Positions 40,487 through 49,359 of a stretch of DNA of 64,000 nt are shown in pieces. Both the position numbers and the translations under genes were made by a program. The DNA comes from Chloroflexota bacterium (GTDB lineage: Bacteria > Chloroflexota > Anaerolineae > Anaerolineales > Villigracilaceae): assembly GCA_029782225.1 (NCBI GenBank), contig JAKOVF010000361.1, positions 1 to 64,000 on the forward strand, given 5' to 3'. The notes below the pieces were generated by a model, which was not told the DNA's origin, did no database searches, and saw nothing but the letters and a program-made list of their open reading frames with translations. Position 1 is the first letter of the stretch, and each line of letters starts with the position of its first letter.

Positions 40487-43213
40487 TTAGATCAAGCCAA
40501 GCTCAATCGCCCGCTTGACGGCCCCCCGACGACTATTCACATTGAGTTTGCTATAAATGCTCTTGGTATGAGTCCGAACCGTGCTCAAAGCGATGACAAG
40601 CTCCTGAGCGATCTCGGGACCTGACAACTCGGTTTTGAAGAGGCGGAGGATGTCCAATTCACGCTGGCTGAGCGGCTCGATCAGGGACGATGAAGCTGGG
40701 GCGGCGGAAGGAAGCGTTCCCTCCCCGATTTCTTTTCGCTCCGCCTCACATGCAGATAACAGCTTGGCTGTATAGTTTGGCAAGAATCCACGCTTGGCAA
40801 TTTCATGAATTAGTTCTGCCATGCTCGAGCCTTCTGCCAGGAATATCCGCATATAGCCTTCTGGCTCAGCCAACTTCAGAGCGCGCTCCAGCGATGGGAG
40901 AGCAGCAGGGATATCCTCATGCATCTGGTGGGCGAGCGCCTGCAAGACCAGGATTTCGACCAAGCTTCCGATCCTGCCGCCTTCTTCTGCTGCTTTCAAG
41001 AGCCGCTCTAGTAATCCTATCGCGTCATGAAGCATACTGATTGAATGGTCACTCTGACATTGAGACAACAAAGTCCTGGCGAACGTGATTAGCTCGAACT
41101 CCCGGAGGTAGTTGGGCTTTTCCTCAATGGACAACTTCTTTTCACGCGCCCAGGCAAGAGCCTTCTCCAACTCACCTTGCTGGACCCATACTCGCGCCTT
41201 CAACGCTGGTATTGGGCGGACGTTGGGGGAAAAGTCGCCCATGTATAGGATTTCTGCCTCATCGAGCAAGTCGAGCGCGCCTTCCAGATCTCCCTGTGCT
41301 TCAAGTATTCGCGCCATTGCAACGCGCCAGCGATATGGATTCTTCGGTAATCCGTTGAGTTCACCAAGCTCCTTGCTTTTCAAAAGGTGTTGCTCAGCGG
41401 TATTCACCTCATTACGTTCATAGTAAAGCTCGCTCATTCCTACATGCATGTCTGCCGCGCCGCGTAAGGCTGGCGCACCCTGCTTTGTCGCAAGCTGCAA
41501 CCCGCGCTCATAAATGCTCATTGCCTCGCGCAAACGACCCTGTGCAATCCGTATATCCGCCAGCGTGACGGAGCCGCCGATCACATCTGAGATGAACTCA
41601 ACTCTTTGCAAGTGTGCCATACCATTACTAAACATCTGGTATGCTGTTTCGAGATCACCGCTTGTCCAGGCTGCAAGCCCTAACAGCGACGATGCAGCTC
41701 CGCGGGGGAAATCGTCATCCTGATCGGCGAGTTCAAGCACTATGCGTGCATGTTTCATGGCATTCACCACATCGCCTTGAGCCAGGGCAATTGCAGCATG
41801 GTACATGGCAACCGAGCTAGGCAGTCGCTGAAACTCCTCTTCATCCACATAAACAGGTTGTCTCCGAATGTCTTCAGGGGTAGCCAGCCACTGTTCGACA
41901 TCCCGCAGGCGTGCCTCAACACCATCAAACTGACCATTCTGCAATAGCGTGCCGATATAGTGAACGTTCAGCACCGGATGATACTGAAACAGTTCGTCGG
42001 GAAGCGCCTTAAGCCAACTCAGCAATACGGGCTCCTGCCTGCTCTGGCGCATGGATGGCAGAACTCTTTCGATCAACCCTGATGCACGCTCAAAGTCCGC
42101 TCCAACCAGTGCGTGACGGATCGCATCAGCTGTTAAGTTATTTTGCTCATACCACTCACTCGCCCGCCGATGCAAAGCAGGGACCTGATCGGGCTGCTCT
42201 GCCGTTAGGTGCATACGAAGGACATCACCAAAAAGATGGTGGTAGCGATACCAGTCACGCTTGTCATCGAGTGGGATGAGAAACAAATTACCCCGCTGCA
42301 GGCCTTCCAATTTCGTTCTACTTCCCAATTGGGAAGTAACGGCGTCGCAGAGCGGACCGTTTAAGCGGTCGAGGATGGATGTTTGCAGCAGGAAGTCTCG
42401 AATCGGTTCGGGCTGACGCTGTAATACCTCTTCGACGAGATAGTCCACGATATAGCGGTGATCTCCAGCAAAAGCCTGGATGAATGCATGGACATCCTGT
42501 TGTCCCTTCATCGAAAGCGCCGCGAGTTGCAGACCGGCGATCCAGCCCTCGGTGCGGTCTTCCAGTGCAGCTACATCTTCCACCGAGAGGCTAAGCCCCA
42601 TCATCTGATTGAGAAATTCCGCAGCTTCGGCCGGGGTAAAGCGCAAATCCGCGGCGCGGATCTCGGTCAATTGATTTCGGACACGTAGCCGGGGAATCGG
42701 CAGAGTCGGGTCCTCACGGGTGGTGATGACCAGGTGCAATTGGGGAGGCAGATGTTCGATCAAAAAAGTGAGCGTATCATCAATTGATTTAGCATCAGTG
42801 AGGTGGTAGTCATCAAGAACAAGGATGAAATCATTTGGAATGGTGGTGATCTCGTTGAGCAGGGCTGTCACAATTGATTCTGTGGGCGGTGCCTGGGGAG
42901 ATTGGAGGGCATCCAGTATCTCCGCCCCTAGATTTGGCGAAATTGTCCGCAGTGCACCGATGAGGTAGATCAGAAAGCGCGCAGGATTATTGTCGTTTTC
43001 ATCCAGCGATAGCCAGGCGGTTGGTCGTCCGCAACTCATGATCCATTCGCTGATCAATGTGCTTTTCCCAAAGCCAGCAGGGGCAGAGATCAGGGTTAAT
43101 TTCCGCCCCGTAGTCAAGCCGTCAGTAAGCTGCTTGATTAGTCGAGGACGGGTTACTACTTTGGATGGAAGTGTTGGGATGTAGAGCTTTGTAGCTAGAA
43201 TTGGGATAGCCAT
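40487..43213 (-). CDS. LuxR-family ATPase regulator of the MalT (LAL/STAND) type
   Basis: 908 residues. N-terminal ATPase: Walker A SAPAGFGKSTLISEW and Walker B region DFILVLDDYHLTD. A long helical-repeat (TPR-like) sensor domain fills residues 350-800. The C-terminal LuxR HTH is LSQRELDILRLFKTELSGPEIAQEL, in two parts. MalT-type proteins are activated by inducer and ATP and bind GGGGA-core boxes. On the minus strand TATAAT ends six bases before the ATG at 43213, suggesting a leaderless transcript; an in-frame start at 43231 would precede it. Confidence 0.92.
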   Translation of the reverse strand: MAIPILATKLYIPTLPSKVVTRPRLIKQLTDGLTTGRKLTLISAPAGFGKSTLISEWIMSCGRPTAWLSLDENDNNPARFLIYLIGALRTISPNLGAEILDALQSPQAPPTESIVTALLNEITTIPNDFILVLDDYHLTDAKSIDDTLTFLIEHLPPQLHLVITTREDPTLPIPRLRVRNQLTEIRAADLRFTPAEAAEFLNQMMGLSLSVEDVAALEDRTEGWIAGLQLAALSMKGQQDVHAFIQAFAGDHRYIVDYLVEEVLQRQPEPIRDFLLQTSILDRLNGPLCDAVTSQLGSRTKLEGLQRGNLFLIPLDDKRDWYRYHHLFGDVLRMHLTAEQPDQVPALHRRASEWYEQNNLTADAIRHALVGADFERASGLIERVLPSMRQSRQEPVLLSWLKALPDELFQYHPVLNVHYIGTLLQNGQFDGVEARLRDVEQWLATPEDIRRQPVYVDEEEFQRLPSSVAMYHAAIALAQGDVVNAMKHARIVLELADQDDDFPRGAASSLLGLAAWTSGDLETAYQMFSNGMAHLQRVEFISDVIGGSVTLADIRIAQGRLREAMSIYERGLQLATKQGAPALRGAADMHVGMSELYYERNEVNTAEQHLLKSKELGELNGLPKNPYRWRVAMARILEAQGDLEGALDLLDEAEILYMGDFSPNVRPIPALKARVWVQQGELEKALAWAREKKLSIEEKPNYLREFELITFARTLLSQCQSDHSISMLHDAIGLLERLLKAAEEGGRIGSLVEILVLQALAHQMHEDIPAALPSLERALKLAEPEGYMRIFLAEGSSMAELIHEIAKRGFLPNYTAKLLSACEAERKEIGEGTLPSAAPASSSLIEPLSQRELDILRLFKTELSGPEIAQELVIALSTVRTHTKSIYSKLNVNSRRGAVKRAIELGLI

Positions 43214-43316
43214 AAATGGATTATATAACATCTACTGAAACATCCAGTATGACATCAGTTTTGTAACCCATAAGAGCAGGCCGAATTCCCTTGTCCCGCC
43301 TTGGTAATACATAGAA

Positions 43317-43343
43317 AACAGGCGGAAAAACATTCCGCCTGTT
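43317..43343 (-). terminator. Hairpin beside repeat family 2 copy B
   Basis: An 11-bp perfect stem, AACAGGCGGAA (43317-43327) with TTCCGCCTGTT (43333-43343). On the minus strand it is followed by TTTTC, a terminator-like end. Nothing known on that strand ends here, since the regulator gene begins further along at 43213. Confidence 0.55.
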
Positions 43344-43383
43344 CCATCGAAAGTATATATAAGCTAATTCACGACTGCAGGTC

Positions 43384-43437
43384 TAAACTTATACCCGTAT
43401 ACCAGGTTTATGCCCCGCAGTACCGATCTCTATCGTG
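43384..43437 (-). repeat. Repeat family 2, copy B
   Basis: Plus strand: TAAACTTATACCCGTATACC, then AGGTTTATGCCCCGCAGTACCGATC. The centre ACTTATACCCGTATACCAG is identical to copy C. It lies 123 bases upstream of a histidine kinase gene (43560) and 40 bases from a hairpin. The remainder of the gap 43214-43559 has no supported gene; a frame at 43301-43552 reads across the hairpin and repeat and is unlikely. Confidence 0.55.
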
Positions 43438-43559
43438 CTTTAGAAGGCAGCTCATTCAAAATATTTGGTTATCGAGAGTGCAATTTCAGAAGCCAGGCGA
43501 ATTTGCCGGGTTATATTTAATTTCTTCCTGTCATAAGCAAATTCGATTATAGTTGATTC

Positions 43560-45341
43560 ATGTCTCTTCGTACGCGGCTAATCATTTTCGTCCTGCTCTT
43601 CGGTTCCGCGGTCCTGACCAATATCATTGCATTGGTGTATCTGGCTGATTCGATCTCCAGATCATTAGAAGTAATTGAACAAATTCGCGAGCGTCAACTT
43701 GTGGCCGTGCAGATGAATGCACACTTGCGTGATGCCGAGGCCGCCCTCTATCGCTACCAGATCAACGGCGAAATCGGATTTAAGTCCCAGTTTATTGAAC
43801 AGCTAAAAACCTTTCACAACGATCTTAAACAGTATCGTCAACTGGTACAAGAGCCGGATGAACGCCAATGGGCCGCGACATTGGAGATGGCATATCAGCA
43901 AGGCCTTGACACAGGTAGCGACTTGATCGCATTGCGGGATCGTCAGACCAGTCAACTCGACGAATTCTTGACTACACAATCTCAGTTATCTGCCTTCCTG
44001 ATCAAGGAGGTCATGCCAAATCGTGCTAACGATGCTGAATATCAAGCTATCGTGACAGATATGCAGGACGCCTCTCGCGCCATGCTTGTGGCGGTGACGG
44101 GTTATCTTGCGTTGCCGGCAGAATCCAAGCGAGTGCAATTCACCGATGCTGTGGTTGCATTCCAGCACGCCCTGAATAGCTACCGCGACATCGCCCGATC
44201 AGATCAGGAAACGCGCTGGGCTGAAGAGACCCTGACCAACTTTAATCAATTGGAGTCGCTTGGCACGCAGTTGATCAGTGGGCGCGACCTGCAACAAGCT
44301 TTGTACGCCAATTTCATCTCCATTATTTTCAATGCGGGTCAGCAAACCATCGTTGGAAAAATAGAACCCCACGAAACCGAGAAATTCACGCAGGAACAAC
44401 AAGCCTTGTTGAAGGCTGTCAAGGCAGCCAGCACGGTAAGCATTCTTGCCGCGGCGATGATCTCAACAATTGCGATCCTGTTTATGATTTATCTTTCGCG
44501 GCAAATTAATATGCGTGCGACTGCCCTGCTCAATGGTGCAGAACGTGTAACACATGGCAATCTCGACGAGCCCGTCACCATTTCTGGCAAGGATGAATTT
44601 GGTCAACTGGCCACATCCTTTAATATGATGATGCGTGAACTTGCCAGCCGCGAAGCCCGCCTGCGTGCAATGATTGGCAGGATGGCTCACATACAGGATG
44701 AGGAGCGTCGCCTCATCGGCTTGGACCTGCATGATGGGCTGACCCAATTGATTATCTCTGCCAACATGCACTTGAACACCCTCAACTCACAGATCGGCTC
44801 AAAACTGAACGCACAGACCCTGCAAGCACTCGACGTCAGCCGGACTCTGGTCAAACAGGCCATTGAAGAGGCGCGTCGGGTCATCTCTGAACTGCGCCCA
44901 AGTATGGTCGATGATTTGGGATTGGAACGCGGCCTCCGGCAATATGTAACCGAAGTTTGCGAAGAACAACATTGGGACGCGGAGATTGTCACCCAAACCC
45001 AGGGATTGAAGATTGCAAAGTCAATGGAAGCTTCGATTTTCCGCATTGCACAGGAGGCATTGACGAATGCCCGCAAACACGCTCGTACGGAACGGATACG
45101 CGTCGAACTGTCAGCGGATGATCAAGGTCTGGTCCTACGTATACAGGATTGGGGACAGGGTTTCGACGCGCTGTTGATCCAGAAAGATGAAGCCCAGCAT
45201 CTCGGGCTGGTCAGCATGCAGGAGCGGGCGCAAATGATCGATGGCGTCTGTACCATAGAAAGCCAGTTGGGAAAAGGAACCAGCGTTGAGGTGCGAATTC
45301 CGCTGGCGTCGCTTGCTCAGAGGAGCGAAGATGGAAGATGA
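43560..45341 (+). CDS. Membrane sensor histidine kinase (HisKA_3, NarX/DegS type)
   Basis: 593 residues. A first membrane helix (residues 7-29) is followed by an extracytoplasmic helical sensor of about 270 residues, then a second helix (LAAAMISTIAILFMIYL). HAMP comes next, with ALLNGAERVTHGNLDEPV. The HisKA_3 phosphoacceptor His lies near residue 391 in GLDLHDGLTQ. The HATPase domain holds AQEALTNARKHA and IQDWGQGFD. Its partner is the regulator encoded with a 11-base overlap at 45331. The signal is unknown. Confidence 0.92.
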   Translation: MSLRTRLIIFVLLFGSAVLTNIIALVYLADSISRSLEVIEQIRERQLVAVQMNAHLRDAEAALYRYQINGEIGFKSQFIEQLKTFHNDLKQYRQLVQEPDERQWAATLEMAYQQGLDTGSDLIALRDRQTSQLDEFLTTQSQLSAFLIKEVMPNRANDAEYQAIVTDMQDASRAMLVAVTGYLALPAESKRVQFTDAVVAFQHALNSYRDIARSDQETRWAEETLTNFNQLESLGTQLISGRDLQQALYANFISIIFNAGQQTIVGKIEPHETEKFTQEQQALLKAVKAASTVSILAAAMISTIAILFMIYLSRQINMRATALLNGAERVTHGNLDEPVTISGKDEFGQLATSFNMMMRELASREARLRAMIGRMAHIQDEERRLIGLDLHDGLTQLIISANMHLNTLNSQIGSKLNAQTLQALDVSRTLVKQAIEEARRVISELRPSMVDDLGLERGLRQYVTEVCEEQHWDAEIVTQTQGLKIAKSMEASIFRIAQEALTNARKHARTERIRVELSADDQGLVLRIQDWGQGFDALLIQKDEAQHLGLVSMQERAQMIDGVCTIESQLGKGTSVEVRIPLASLAQRSEDGR

Positions 45342-45984
45342 AATCACAGTATTGATCGCGGACGATCATCCAATGGTGCGTGCCGGACTGCGAAGCATGC
45401 TAAGTGATTCGCGTATCCGGATCGTAGGTGAAGCCAATAATGGGCGCGAAGCGTTCGAGATGGTATTAAAGCATAAACCCGCGGTGCTGTTGATGGATAT
45501 CCGTATGCCAGACATGGACGGTATACAGGCGCTCGAAACGATCAAGGCGGAAAAACTGGATACGCGTGTCATCATGGTGACAACTTATCGAAGCACCGCA
45601 TATTTGTTGCGCTCTCTTACAGCCGGCGCGTCTGGATTCGTGTTAAAGGATATTTCACGTGAAGAACTGCTTGCGGCGGTGTATTCCATCGCACAAGGGA
45701 CCTCGCTGGTGGATAGTCTATTTTTGCAGGATGTTTTGCGAAGCCTCGAAAGTGCGGAGAAATCGGATGAATTGCCAGAAGATTTGATCGAACCCCTCAC
45801 CGCGCGCGAAATGGACATTCTCCGCCTGATGGTGGAAGGGCTTACCAATCAAGCCATCGGGGATGTGTTGGGACTCAGTGCAGGGACAGTAAAAGGCTAC
45901 GCTCAAACGGTTATGCACAAACTGGGTACCAACGACCGCACGCAAGCCGCGGTCAAGGCGATTCGAATGGGACTGGTGAAATAA
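45331..45984 (+). CDS. NarL/FixJ-family response regulator
   Basis: 217 residues. The receiver shows IADDHPMVRAGL, phosphoacceptor Asp in LLMDIRMPDMDG, and the switch Thr in VTTYRS. The LuxR-type HTH is LTAREMDILRLMVEGLTNQ followed by GTVKGYAQTVMHKLG. GGAGCGAAG lies before the ATG at 45331; an in-frame start at 45286 lies inside the kinase gene. It probably controls the adjacent catabolic and transport genes. Confidence 0.92.
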   Translation: MEDEITVLIADDHPMVRAGLRSMLSDSRIRIVGEANNGREAFEMVLKHKPAVLLMDIRMPDMDGIQALETIKAEKLDTRVIMVTTYRSTAYLLRSLTAGASGFVLKDISREELLAAVYSIAQGTSLVDSLFLQDVLRSLESAEKSDELPEDLIEPLTAREMDILRLMVEGLTNQAIGDVLGLSAGTVKGYAQTVMHKLGTNDRTQAAVKAIRMGLVK

Positions 45985-45988
45985 AAGT

Positions 45989-46996
45989 TCATTTGCCCGA
46001 TCCGTTGCTGCGCGAGCGGTCAGACTGCATGGCATCAGGATTCAATACATCGCTTTCGAGAAGTTCGTTTTTTAGCCAGGCATCCAGTTGGTCAGCGGCG
46101 ATCTGAACAAACTCATGAAAGACATCCCGAACCTGCCAGCCGACATGCGGCGTCAACAATACGTTTGGCATTGTCCGCAACGGGCTAGACGCTGGAAGCG
46201 GTTCGACAGTGAACACATCCAGACCCGCACCTGCAATTCTTTTTTCGCGCAGAGCGTCTATTAACGCAACCTCGTCAATGATCGCGCCACGCGAAGTGTT
46301 GATCAATATTGCACCAGGCTTCATCTTCCACAAATTTTCTCTATTCATAAGACCGCGCGATTCATCCGAGAGACGGAGATGAATGGATACGACGTCTGAT
46401 TTCGCCAGCAGCTTATCAAGCGGGAGTCGCCGGACGCCAAATTCATCAGGTCCGGGGCGTAAGCCAGTCCGATCCCATACGATGACTTTCATCCCGAAGG
46501 CTTCTGCCAGCCGTGCGATCGGACGCCCATGTCGTCCATACCCGAGAATTCCTAATGTGCGTCCGGCCAGCGAGCCGCCAATCCTCCCCTGCCATTCTCC
46601 TTTGCGCATCTCCATTGTGAGTGGATAAATTTGACGGACCAATCCCAGCATGAAGCCTAGAGCAAGTTCCGGGACAACCACCGTTGGCTTCGATACCCGC
46701 CTGCCAAGTGCGATCACAATTCCCCTTTGAGTCGCAGCAGCCCGATCGATATGATAAGCATGCCCCCCGGTTTGCAGGACAAGTTCGAGGGCAGGACAAA
46801 CTGCAAAGAAGGGACCATCTAGTTTCGTTCTCTCCCGCAGGGCCAGGATGACCTGAACGTCTTTTAGGATGCTGTAATCATCAACAGGGTGGTCGAGAAT
46901 CGTAACATCCGCAAGTTGACGCAATCGCACCATGGCGGGGGACAACGCCAATTCCCGTTCATAATCGTCCATGACCAATAATTTTGGTTTGTTCAT
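45989..46996 (-). CDS. D-2-hydroxyacid dehydrogenase family protein
   Basis: 335 residues. The NAD-binding fold is GRTLGILGYGRHGRPIARLA. The catalytic Arg region follows in HLRLSDESRGLMN, Glu in FTVEPLP, and His in LLTPHVGW. The family reduces 2-keto acids to D-2-hydroxy acids or the reverse. GGAGG lies 8 bases before the ATG at 46996. Its end is 4 bases from the convergent regulator stop at 45984. It is divergent from the lyase gene at 47174 and shares a 177-base promoter gap with it. Confidence 0.9.
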   Translation of the reverse strand: MNKPKLLVMDDYERELALSPAMVRLRQLADVTILDHPVDDYSILKDVQVILALRERTKLDGPFFAVCPALELVLQTGGHAYHIDRAAATQRGIVIALGRRVSKPTVVVPELALGFMLGLVRQIYPLTMEMRKGEWQGRIGGSLAGRTLGILGYGRHGRPIARLAEAFGMKVIVWDRTGLRPGPDEFGVRRLPLDKLLAKSDVVSIHLRLSDESRGLMNRENLWKMKPGAILINTSRGAIIDEVALIDALREKRIAGAGLDVFTVEPLPASSPLRTMPNVLLTPHVGWQVRDVFHEFVQIAADQLDAWLKNELLESDVLNPDAMQSDRSRSNGSGK

Positions 46997-47173
46997 ATTT
47001 GAACCTCCTATCGTCTTCGCCAAATGTGCACGATCTTCCTTGCTCAAGGCGGGGGAGTAGTTAGGTGGATCACCCAAATATATATCATAAGATGTCTACT
47101 CCCAAACGGAGGGATAAAAATCAGCCGATTGGGAGTTTTGCATTCAAAGCCCAAACAGTATTCTATAGCCAGA

Positions 47174-48052
47174 ATGACTGCAAAAGCACTTCGTGATCTG
47201 CTTTCCCGTTCAGAGATACTGGTTGTACCGGGCGCCGCGGATGCCCTATCTGCCCGCGTTATCGAGGATGTCGGTTTCAGCGCGGCATATGCCAGTGGAG
47301 CGGGGATTGCCAATGTGCAGTTCGCCCTGCCGGATATCGGTTTGCTTACGATGACCGAAATGATCGAGCCGATCCGCCGCATCGTCGAGGCGGTGCACAT
47401 CCCAGTCATCGCAGACGCGGATACGGGATACGGCAATGCGTCCAATGTCACGCGCACAACTCAGGCCTATGAAGATGCGGGCGTCGCCGCCATCCAATTG
47501 GAAGACCAGGTTACGCCCAAAAAATGCGGTCACTTCAATGGGAAAGAAGTAATCCCCGCCGAAGAAATGGTTCAAAAAATCCATGCCGCCATTACGGTGC
47601 GCAGGGAAATGTTGATCATCGCCCGTACAGATAGCATTGCCACACACGGGATGGAAGAGGCTGTCAAACGGGCGAATCTATATGCTCGCGCCGGCGCGGA
47701 CATCATCTTCGTGGAAGCTCCCACGCAAAAAGAACAGATCGCCGAACTTCCAGCACAAATCAAAGCTCCCCTCCTTTTCAATATGACCGAAGGCGCAAAG
47801 ACCCCGATCATTTCACACGATGAACTTCACGAGATGGGATATCGCATTGTGATCCATCCCAATCTCGCCATGCGCGTCGCGGCCCGCGCCATGCAAAGTG
47901 CTCTCGCTGTGTTACAAAAAGCGCGCAGCAGCGAACTGCTGATTCCTTCCATGCTGGAGTGGAACGAACGCCAGCGGCTCGTCCGGCTGCCAGAGTGGGA
48001 GGAGCTTGATAACGAATTGAGCCGCTTTGAATTAGAAGCGGATTCGAGATAA
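47174..48052 (+). CDS. PEP mutase/isocitrate lyase-family lyase (methylisocitrate lyase-like)
   Basis: 292 residues. It shows VVPGAADALSARVIED, YASGAGIANVQFALPDIGLL, VIADADTGYGNASNV, and the active-site motif PKKCGHF with its catalytic Cys. These fit (2-methyl)isocitrate lyase, 2,3-dimethylmalate lyase or oxaloacetate hydrolase rather than PEP mutase. It would split a 3-hydroxy tricarboxylate or a substituted malate. An in-frame start at 47024 exists, but no ribosome-binding site supports either choice strongly. Confidence 0.85.
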   Translation: MTAKALRDLLSRSEILVVPGAADALSARVIEDVGFSAAYASGAGIANVQFALPDIGLLTMTEMIEPIRRIVEAVHIPVIADADTGYGNASNVTRTTQAYEDAGVAAIQLEDQVTPKKCGHFNGKEVIPAEEMVQKIHAAITVRREMLIIARTDSIATHGMEEAVKRANLYARAGADIIFVEAPTQKEQIAELPAQIKAPLLFNMTEGAKTPIISHDELHEMGYRIVIHPNLAMRVAARAMQSALAVLQKARSSELLIPSMLEWNERQRLVRLPEWEELDNELSRFELEADSR

Positions 48053-48077
48053 TCCAATTGTCCAAAGGAGAAGAAAA

Positions 48078-49256
48078 ATGAATCGCAAACTGAACGTGTT
48101 CCTTTCATTGATGCTGGCTCTAATGTTCGTTATGGCTGCCTGTGCTCCCGCTTCCACGCCGACAGAAGCACCAGCTACCAGTGCCCCAGCTACAGAAGCT
48201 GCAACCGAGGCCGCCACTGAGGCACCTGCCGCAACCGAAGCCCCTGCCGGAGAAGCTGATCTTAACGCGCTCGCCGAAGAATCCAAGAAGGAGACTGAAG
48301 GTCTGCTTGTCCACTCGATTATGGGTGAGAATAACTGGGCACCTGTAATTGCCGCCTTCAACGCCAAGTACCAGTGGATCACCGTTACCGCCCTCGACCT
48401 CGGCACTACAGAAACATTCGAGAAGTATTACACCGAGGCGGCTGGTGGCGCGCGCACTGCTGATATGATCATCACATCCTCGCCGGATGGCTGGCAGGAT
48501 TTCATTGCCAAAGGCGAATTGCAGGTCTACCACCCCGTCAACATTGAAGGCATGCCTGACTTCGCCACGCTGGCAGATGGCGTGTATGCCGTCTCCACCG
48601 ACCCGATGATCATCATCTATAACAAGCAATTGGTCAGCACTCCTCCCGAAACCATGGAAGCGGTAGCCGCCTTTGCCTCCGACCCCGCCAATGCCGGCAA
48701 GATCATTACTTACGATGCAGAGAAAAATGGTACGGGCTACGGTATCAACTGGTTCTGGATCGGTAAGAAGGGCGATGCTGGCTGGACCACGCTTGAAACC
48801 ATAGGCAAGTCCAACGTCAACATGCAGACCTCGGCTGGCAATATGGTCAATGCTGTTCTGACAGGTGAAGCCACGGTTGGTTACTTTGTCTCCGCCATCT
48901 CAGTTTTCCCGAAATTCCCGGATGCAGAACCCATTCTCGGTTACTCGTATCAGAAGGACGGCCAGGTTGTGCTGGTACGCGGCATGGGAATCACCAAAGC
49001 CGCCAAGTCACCTGCTTCAGCCAAGCTAATGATGGAATTTATCCTTTCTCCCGAGGGCCAGATCGCCTGGGCAGAAGGCGGACTGACTCCCTACCGTCCT
49101 GATGTTGCGGACAAAGCCAAGTACCATCTGCAGAAGGTGATCGATGCTGTCGGTGAAGAAAATATCATCCCCTTCTTCTTTGATCCGAAGATTGCCTCCG
49201 CAGATAACCGGGCTGCATTCCTCGCCAAGTGGAAAGCGGCTTTCGGTCGCCCGTAA
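48078..49256 (+). CDS. ABC transporter substrate-binding lipoprotein (iron/phosphonate/polyamine-type fold)
   Basis: 392 residues. A lipobox LMFVMAACAP (Cys near residue 22) is followed by a Thr/Glu/Ala/Pro spacer. The binding domain has AVSTDPMIIIYNKQLVSTPP and GEATVGYFVSAISVF. The fold is that of Fe3+/thiamine/2-aminoethylphosphonate-type binding proteins. The gene order (lyase, binding protein, permease, ATPase, PrpD) points to an organic-acid or phosphonate-like substrate rather than iron. AAAGGAGAAGAAAA precedes the start. Confidence 0.88.
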   Translation: MNRKLNVFLSLMLALMFVMAACAPASTPTEAPATSAPATEAATEAATEAPAATEAPAGEADLNALAEESKKETEGLLVHSIMGENNWAPVIAAFNAKYQWITVTALDLGTTETFEKYYTEAAGGARTADMIITSSPDGWQDFIAKGELQVYHPVNIEGMPDFATLADGVYAVSTDPMIIIYNKQLVSTPPETMEAVAAFASDPANAGKIITYDAEKNGTGYGINWFWIGKKGDAGWTTLETIGKSNVNMQTSAGNMVNAVLTGEATVGYFVSAISVFPKFPDAEPILGYSYQKDGQVVLVRGMGITKAAKSPASAKLMMEFILSPEGQIAWAEGGLTPYRPDVADKAKYHLQKVIDAVGEENIIPFFFDPKIASADNRAAFLAKWKAAFGRP

Positions 49257-49276
49257 ACTCACGATCTGAGATTCCT

Positions 49277-49316
49277 GAAGGTCGGTAGTTGGACTATACT
49301 CCGACTACCGACCTTC
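49277..49316 (+). terminator. Intra-operon hairpin after the binding-protein gene
   Basis: A 13-bp perfect stem, GAAGGTCGGTAGT (49277-49289) with ACTACCGACCTTC (49304-49316). No T-run follows. Such hairpins often keep binding-protein mRNA stable or partly stop transcription before the permease gene. Confidence 0.6.
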
Positions 49317-49359
49317 CTTGCAATTACACGTTTGTTTCATGTGAGTGGAGGACCCTGCG

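Noticed and set aside
39490-40624. Long plus-strand frames opposite the DUF2306 and membrane-protein genes
   Set aside because: They are antisense to clear multi-helix membrane proteins with good ribosome-binding sites and have no recognisable features.
43301-43552. 83-codon frame before the histidine kinase
   Set aside because: It runs through the hairpin and repeat family 2 copy B and has no ribosome-binding site.
47098-47136. Attenuator-like inverted repeat ACTCCCAA/TTGGGAGT before the lyase gene
   Set aside because: The loop is over 20 bases long and the stem only 8 bp; it could be an operator, but nothing else supports a specific reading.
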